Shown: positions 6,939-9,954 of the stretch, one piece after another
Numbering within the stretch: the first letter of the stretch is position 1
How the letters are laid out: each line of letters opens with the position of its first letter
From: Collinsella sp.
GTDB taxonomy: Bacteria; Actinomycetota; Coriobacteriia; Coriobacteriales; Coriobacteriaceae
Reading direction: 5' to 3'
Length of the DNA: 9,954 bases
Assembly: GCA_019419485.1 (NCBI GenBank)
Contig: DXZV01000002.1
Span: 17,094 to 27,047, forward strand
Notes under the pieces: model-generated
Databases searched by the model: none
The model's input: the letters and a program-made list of their open reading frames with translations, nothing else
Told to the model about the DNA's origin: nothing
Position numbers and translations under genes: made by a program

Positions 6939-6991
6939 GTCGCACAACTGGAAAACTTTACGTTTTATGTAAGTTTTTCCAGTGGTGCGAC
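6939..6991. repeat. Long imperfect inverted repeat (23-nt arms, 7-nt loop)
   Basis: The arms 6939-6961 and 6969-6991 are complementary except for about two internal positions. Both ends read GTCGCAC inward, followed by ACTGGAAAA. The loop is GTTTTAT. It lies 35 nt past the stop of the minus-strand DeoR gene, so it could act as that gene's terminator. No T-run follows on the minus strand, and it looks as much like a short dispersed palindromic element. The stretch between it and the lacC terminator (6830-6938) shows no gene or other structure. Confidence 0.75.
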
Positions 6992-7025
6992 GGTTTCGTT
7001 GAGGCGATGGCCTCCGCAGCACGGG

Positions 7026-7832
7026 TTACTCGCACGCGATCATGAGCCGGGGGTGTTTCACCCCTTCCGGCAAGGCATTGAGGGCGTCCGCGAGGATGCC
7101 CTTCTCGTCTCGATCGATGACGATGTGATTCACTGAATGGAGCGGTGCAAAGCAATAGGTTCCGCGCGCCTCGAGCTTGCTGGCGTCCATGAGGGCGACC
7201 GAACGAGCGGCGCATCTGAGGGCGGCCATCTTGATCTCCGCCATTTGGGGATAGTCGGTCATGAAGCCCCGGTTCGAGACGAAGGAGCCGGGGCATATGA
7301 TCGCGAGATCGGCATGGAGCGCGTCGAGTGCGGCCATCGTGAGGGGGCCGTAGAGGTAGCGGTGACCCTTGCGGAGCTCCCCGCCGAGCATAATGACATC
7401 GACCGAGGGTAGGCTCTCGTCGATGAAGTCGGCGATGGTGATGTCGGCAGTGATGACCGTGATGCCGGAGCGCAGGTCGAGCGTGCGCACAAACTCGAGC
7501 GCCGTGGTGCCCGAGTCGACGAGCAGCGTGTCGCCGTCATTGACGAGCTCGATGGCGCTTTGCGCGATGGCCTGCTTGGCAGCGACATTGACATTGATGC
7601 GGCGATCCTGCGTGGAGACGGTCAGGCGTTTGTGGAGCGATACGGCACCACCATGTGTGCGGCGCAGCTTGCCTGCTTCGGCGAGCGCGTCCAGGTCGGC
7701 GCGGGCGGTGACGGAGGACACGCCAAAGGTCTGGGCGATTTCTGCTACCTGCACCGAGGCGTTATGATCGAGCATTTCCATAATGGCGGTACGGCGTTCG
7801 TCGGCAAAAGCACGGGTTGTTGCATGGGCCAT
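7026..7832 (-). CDS. DeoR-family transcriptional repressor (LacR-like)
   Basis: A 268-residue repressor that in related lac loci senses tagatose-6-phosphate. N-terminal winged HTH: ERRTAIMEML (12-21), VAEIAQTFGVSSVTARADL (29-47) and the wing motif RTHGGA (58-63). The DeoR sugar-phosphate domain follows, with DSGTT (106-110), MLGGELRKG (148-156), RGF...E.K (188-201) and MDASK (215-219). The start chosen is ATG 7832-7830, with GGAG and a 5-nt spacer (7838-7841 complement); a longer in-frame form from 7889 has no ribosome site and an atypical 19-residue extension. It is divergent from the aldolase gene, the classic layout of a repressor controlling its neighbour and itself. Bases 7585-7639 recur at 1-55. 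The effector is inferred from context; other DeoR ligands are possible. Confidence 0.88.
   Translation of the reverse strand: MAHATTRAFADERRTAIMEMLDHNASVQVAEIAQTFGVSSVTARADLDALAEAGKLRRTHGGAVSLHKRLTVSTQDRRINVNVAAKQAIAQSAIELVNDGDTLLVDSGTTALEFVRTLDLRSGITVITADITIADFIDESLPSVDVIMLGGELRKGHRYLYGPLTMAALDALHADLAIICPGSFVSNRGFMTDYPQMAEIKMAALRCAARSVALMDASKLEARGTYCFAPLHSVNHIVIDRDEKGILADALNALPEGVKHPRLMIACE
7585..7639. repeat. 55-bp exact direct repeat (copy 2, inside the DeoR gene)
   Basis: Identical to 1-55. It codes for about residues 65-83 of the repressor, between the HTH wing and the sensor domain. The gene is uninterrupted here, so this is the parental copy. Confidence 0.9.
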
Positions 7833-7927
7833 GGTGGCTCCATTCTCGACTAAATTTGCAGGAATTGTGTTGACTTCATTTTCGTTCATTTTCTTTTTGA
7901 GTAAGAAAACACCTTTCGATTACTTAT

Positions 7928-7960
7928 CTTTTCTATAAAAGAAAGACGCTGAACGCTCAA
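7928..7960 (-). promoter_or_regulatory. Promoter of the DeoR gene with overlapping palindrome
   Basis: On the minus strand TTGAGC (7955-7960 complement) and TATAGA (7932-7937 complement) are spaced by 17 nt, a good sigma-70-type promoter reading toward the repressor start at 7832. The palindrome CTTTT-CTAT-AAAAG (7928-7941) covers the -10 box and is a plausible autoregulatory operator. The surrounding 7833-8025 is AT-rich and holds no gene. Confidence 0.55.
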
Positions 7961-8075
7961 AATTCAATATCGAACACGCCCACTCGGCTCCAATTCCTTC
8001 CGTTTACTTTTCAAAAACGACGGTATTGACCTGCATGGGCTCAATATCTCGCGCGTGTAAAGCCGCTGAATTTCA

Positions 8076-8109
8076 TACAATGAGCGCAGTAAAACGCAAG
8101 GTAAAACGC
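8076..8109 (+). promoter_or_regulatory. Possible -10 box and direct-repeat operator of the aldolase gene
   Basis: TACAAT (8076-8081) matches the -10 consensus at five of six positions, but no good -35 is seen at the right distance; a TTGACC at 8026-8031 lies too far upstream. Just after it GTAAAACGC occurs twice (8089-8097 and 8101-8109) with a 12-nt period, so the repeats would cover the transcription start. DeoR-type repressors often use such tandem sites. The remaining 57 nt lead to the aldolase start. Confidence 0.4.
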
Positions 8110-8166
8110 CTTGTGAACAACTACGCCCGATGTCCAGATGCGGGCGAGGGAGAGGAGCAAACGCTC

Positions 8167-9024
8167 ATGGCACTTGTTACCACCGAAAAGATGCTCAAGG
8201 ACGCTCAGGCCGGCCACTACGCCGTCGGCGCGTTCAACGTCGAGAACCTCGAGTTTGTTATGGCCGTTCTGGCCGCTGCCGAGGAGACCAAGTCCCCCGT
8301 CATCATGCAGACCACCCCGGGCACCATCAAGACCGCTGGTCTGGACTACTTCTACGGCATGGTCAAGGCTGCCGCCGAGCGCGCTTCCGTGCCCGTCGCT
8401 CTGCACCTCGATCACGGCGATGGCTATGACCGCTGCATGCAGGCTTTCCGCACGGGCTACACCTCTGTCATGATCGACGGCTCGCACGAGTCCTTCGAGG
8501 ACAACATCGCTCTGACCAAGTCCGTCGCCGACGCTGGCCGCGCCATGGGCGTGCCCGTCGAGGCTGAGCTTGGTAAGGTTGGCGGCAAGGAGGACGACGG
8601 TCCCGCGGTTGAGGGCGAGAGCCCCTACACCGATCCGGCTGAGGCCAAGGAGTTCGTCGAGCGCACTGGCTGCACCTCTCTCGCTATTGGCGTTGGCACC
8701 AGCCACGGTGTGTACACGAGCGATCCGCACATCGAGCAGTCCGTGGTCAAGGCCATCCGCGACGCCGTCGACGTGCCGCTGGTCCTGCACGGCACCTCCG
8801 GTGTGCCCGATGAGCAGGTTGCCGAGGCTGTGAAGAACGGCATCTGCAAGGTTAACTACGCCACCGAGCTGCGTCAGGCCTACACCAAGGGCTTCATGGC
8901 CTACATGGCCGAGAACCCTGCCTGCTTCGACCCCAAGAAGCCGGCCAAGGAGGGCATGCGTGAGATCACCGAGCTGGTTAAGATCCGCATGACCAACCTC
9001 AACTCTGTGGGCAAGGCAGAGTAA
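8167..9024 (+). CDS. Class II tagatose-1,6-/fructose-1,6-bisphosphate aldolase (GatY/KbaY type)
   Basis: A 285-residue zinc aldolase, exactly the usual GatY/KbaY length. It splits ketohexose bisphosphate into dihydroxyacetone phosphate and glyceraldehyde-3-phosphate. The catalytic aspartate is D82 and the zinc ligands are H83 (HLDHG), H180 (GTSHGVY) and H208 (LHGTSGV), the same positions as in E. coli KbaY. EAELGKVGGKEDD (132-144) is the glycine-rich mobile loop region. The start chosen is ATG 8167, with GAGGAG at 8152-8157 and a 9-nt spacer; extension upstream to 8026 adds an unrelated basic stretch. Placed beside a LacR-like repressor and lac remnants, it probably serves the tagatose pathway in place of the class I LacD of Firmicutes. 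The codons are strongly biased, typical of a highly expressed gene, so a role as the housekeeping fructose-bisphosphate aldolase cannot be excluded from sequence. Confidence 0.92.
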   Translation: MALVTTEKMLKDAQAGHYAVGAFNVENLEFVMAVLAAAEETKSPVIMQTTPGTIKTAGLDYFYGMVKAAAERASVPVALHLDHGDGYDRCMQAFRTGYTSVMIDGSHESFEDNIALTKSVADAGRAMGVPVEAELGKVGGKEDDGPAVEGESPYTDPAEAKEFVERTGCTSLAIGVGTSHGVYTSDPHIEQSVVKAIRDAVDVPLVLHGTSGVPDEQVAEAVKNGICKVNYATELRQAYTKGFMAYMAENPACFDPKKPAKEGMREITELVKIRMTNLNSVGKAE

Positions 9025-9048
9025 CAGCAAGGGTACTCTGATCCCACC

Positions 9049-9201
9049 GGACGGCTTGGGCGGGTCCCCGTACTTAGTTTCCAAAACGTCCTCGCGCATG
9101 AAGGCCCCCGTTGCCTCGCTTCTACGAAGCGTTGGCAACGGGGGCCTTCGCGCTGCGGAATGATTTTGGAAACTAAGTACGGGGACCCGCCCAAACCGTC
9201 C
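9049..9201. repeat. Nested palindromic element (38-nt outer arms, 16-bp inner hairpin)
   Basis: The outer arms 9049-9086 and 9164-9201 are inverted copies differing at one base; each contains GGGCGGGTCCCCGTACTTAG. Inside, GAAGGCCCCCGTTGCC (9100-9115) pairs with GGCAACGGGGGCCTTC (9134-9149). At the centre CGCTTC (9117-9122) pairs with GAAGCG (9126-9131) around TAC. The whole 153-nt block starts 25 nt after the aldolase stop and can fold into one very long hairpin. The inner part may serve as terminator, although no T-run follows. The near-perfect outer arms suggest a small non-coding mobile or REP-like element. Confidence 0.88.
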
Positions 9202-9335
9202 TGCTCAATCGCCCTTGTGGCGTTAGTGTCGGAAAAATAAGACGTTGCTTTTTGCCCCCTGCGGAAAGATTGGGGAACTAAGCCCTCGTCCCTCCCAAGT
9301 TGACCTTCTCGAGGTTGTCGCCCTTGTGGCGTTAG
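9153..9335. repeat. Diverged tandem duplication of about 75 bp
   Basis: The block 9153-9226 resembles 9259-9335. Both start with CTGCGGAA, continue GATT..GG..AACTAAG and a C-rich stretch, and end in the identical 18-mer TCGCCCTTGTGGCGTTAG (9209-9226 and 9318-9335). The second copy has lost the match to the left palindrome arm. CGCC/GGCG inside the 18-mer can form a small hairpin. Together with the palindromic element this fills the 335-nt gap between the aldolase and phosphatase genes; no coding region was seen there. Confidence 0.7.
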
Positions 9336-9359
9336 GACTGCGAATTTGGGATGGGAGGG

Positions 9360-9954
9360 TTACTTGGTTGTTAGGGTTAACAGGTCGTTGGGGGTTTTGA
9401 GGTTGTAGGTGGCGTTTGGGATATCTTGGTGTGATCCCCATGCCGCTCTGGCAAAACTGACCCCTGCCGAAGTTGCGCATTGTTCGTCGTAGACGGTGTC
9501 GCCAACGTAGACGACGTTGCCAGGATTCGCGCCCGTACGTCGGAGATATTCGAGCATGGGTGCGGGCGAAGGCTTGTGCTCGGTTGTGTCTTCGACAAGG
9601 ATGATGTGTTCAAAAAACTTATCGAAGCCAAGGGGTGCAATTTCGTCTGTGTATTCGTCGCGCGCACGTGAGGAGACGATGCCAAGTTTGCAGCCGTTGT
9701 TGGCGAGTGTTGCGATGACTTCAAGCAAACCTGGAAACACGCTGATGGTGCTTTTAAAGCTGGCGGCAACTTGGCACCAGCGATCCAACGTTGCCTGCGA
9801 GTAGATTCCAAGTTTCTCAAGGGCATCCTTGCCGGGTATGCCGAGGGCAAATTCAAGCTCGTGTCGGGGGAGCGTTTTGCCGGTCTCTTCTTGGACAATC
9901 TGGACAAGCGATGATAGAACGCTTTCTTCTGTATCTGCCAATGTCCCATCAACG
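9360..9954 (-). CDS. HAD-superfamily phosphatase (phosphoglycolate phosphatase-like), 5' end outside window
   Basis: About 198 residues are visible; the gene enters from beyond 9954. The first codons in view read VDGTLADTEESVL, the second half of the HAD motif I (DxDGTL), so only a few residues are missing and the TTG at 9941 is the Leu of that motif, not a start. Motif II is the serine pair in LGIVSSRA, motif III the lysine in EHKPSPAPML and motif IV GDTVYDE in VVYVGDTVYDE. An alpha-helical cap domain lies between motifs I and II. This is the layout of Gph/PgmB-like phosphatases acting on small phosphate esters. The substrate cannot be told. It points toward the aldolase but has no clear functional link to the lac genes. 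The stop is TAA (9360-9362 complement). Confidence 0.85.
   Translation of the reverse strand, partial: VDGTLADTEESVLSSLVQIVQEETGKTLPRHELEFALGIPGKDALEKLGIYSQATLDRWCQVAASFKSTISVFPGLLEVIATLANNGCKLGIVSSRARDEYTDEIAPLGFDKFFEHIILVEDTTEHKPSPAPMLEYLRRTGANPGNVVYVGDTVYDEQCATSAGVSFARAAWGSHQDIPNATYNLKTPNDLLTLTTK

Noticed and set aside
7833..7889. 19-residue N-terminal extension of the DeoR protein
   Set aside because: There is no ribosome site before 7889, whereas ATG 7832 has GGAG at 5 nt.
8026..8166. 47-residue N-terminal extension of the aldolase
   Set aside because: ATG 8167 has its own GAGGAG site and gives the standard 285-residue length; the extension covers a likely -10 box and operator.
8041..9138. 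365-residue open frame antisense to the aldolase gene
   Set aside because: It mirrors the strongly biased codons of the aldolase and has no recognisable motif, so it is a shadow frame.
9209..9335. CRISPR-like array from the repeated 18-mer
   Set aside because: There are only two copies, about 109 nt apart, with diverged repeat sequence between them and no cas genes in view.
9336..9359. Third degenerate copy of the CTGCGGAA block
   Set aside because: Similarity to CTGCGAATTTGGGA is too short and imperfect to support by eye.

Overview
The window looks like chromosomal DNA of a moderately GC-rich Gram-positive gut bacterium, most likely a Coriobacteriia actinobacterium such as a Collinsella relative. 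That guess rests on codon use, strong GGAGG-type ribosome binding sites and the phosphotransferase-system (PTS) gene set. There is no 16S gene or other marker to prove it. The theme is uptake of lactose or another beta-galactoside as the 6-phosphate and breakdown by the tagatose-6-phosphate pathway.

Layout. Positions 1-55 are an exact copy of an internal piece of the lacR-like gene (7585-7639). They abut a lacB remnant (galactose-6-phosphate isomerase subunit, 56-476) that lacks its N-terminus and carries a one-base deletion. Next comes a self-contained PTS module. A PRD-type transcription activator (589-2496, minus) is divergent from a tight four-gene operon (2707-6062, plus): EIIA (lacF), 6-phospho-beta-galactosidase (lacG), EIIC (lacE-like) and a separate EIIB. 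The operon ends in a strong GC hairpin. After it lie a fragment of a LacX-type aldose 1-epimerase and a C-terminal fragment of lacC (tagatose-6-phosphate kinase), which share one frame across their junction; the lacC part has a one-base insertion. A DeoR-family repressor (7026-7832, minus) is then divergent from an intact class II tagatose/fructose-bisphosphate aldolase (8167-9024, plus). A repeat-rich gap with a nested palindrome follows, then the 3' part of a HAD-family phosphatase (minus) that runs off the right edge.

How it works together (inference from known families). EIIA, EIIB and EIIC import and phosphorylate the sugar. LacG splits it to glucose and galactose-6-phosphate. LacAB would isomerise the latter to tagatose-6-phosphate, LacC would phosphorylate it, and the aldolase would yield triose phosphates. 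Transport, hydrolysis and aldolase steps are intact here, but lacB and lacC are broken and lacA is not visible. The strain therefore either keeps intact copies elsewhere, has lost the galactose branch, or the window contains assembly or sequencing errors at these points.

I found no CRISPR array, rRNA, tRNA, transposase or defence system. The most unusual material is the set of gene remnants around the PTS module and the repeat structures at 6939-6991 and 9049-9335.
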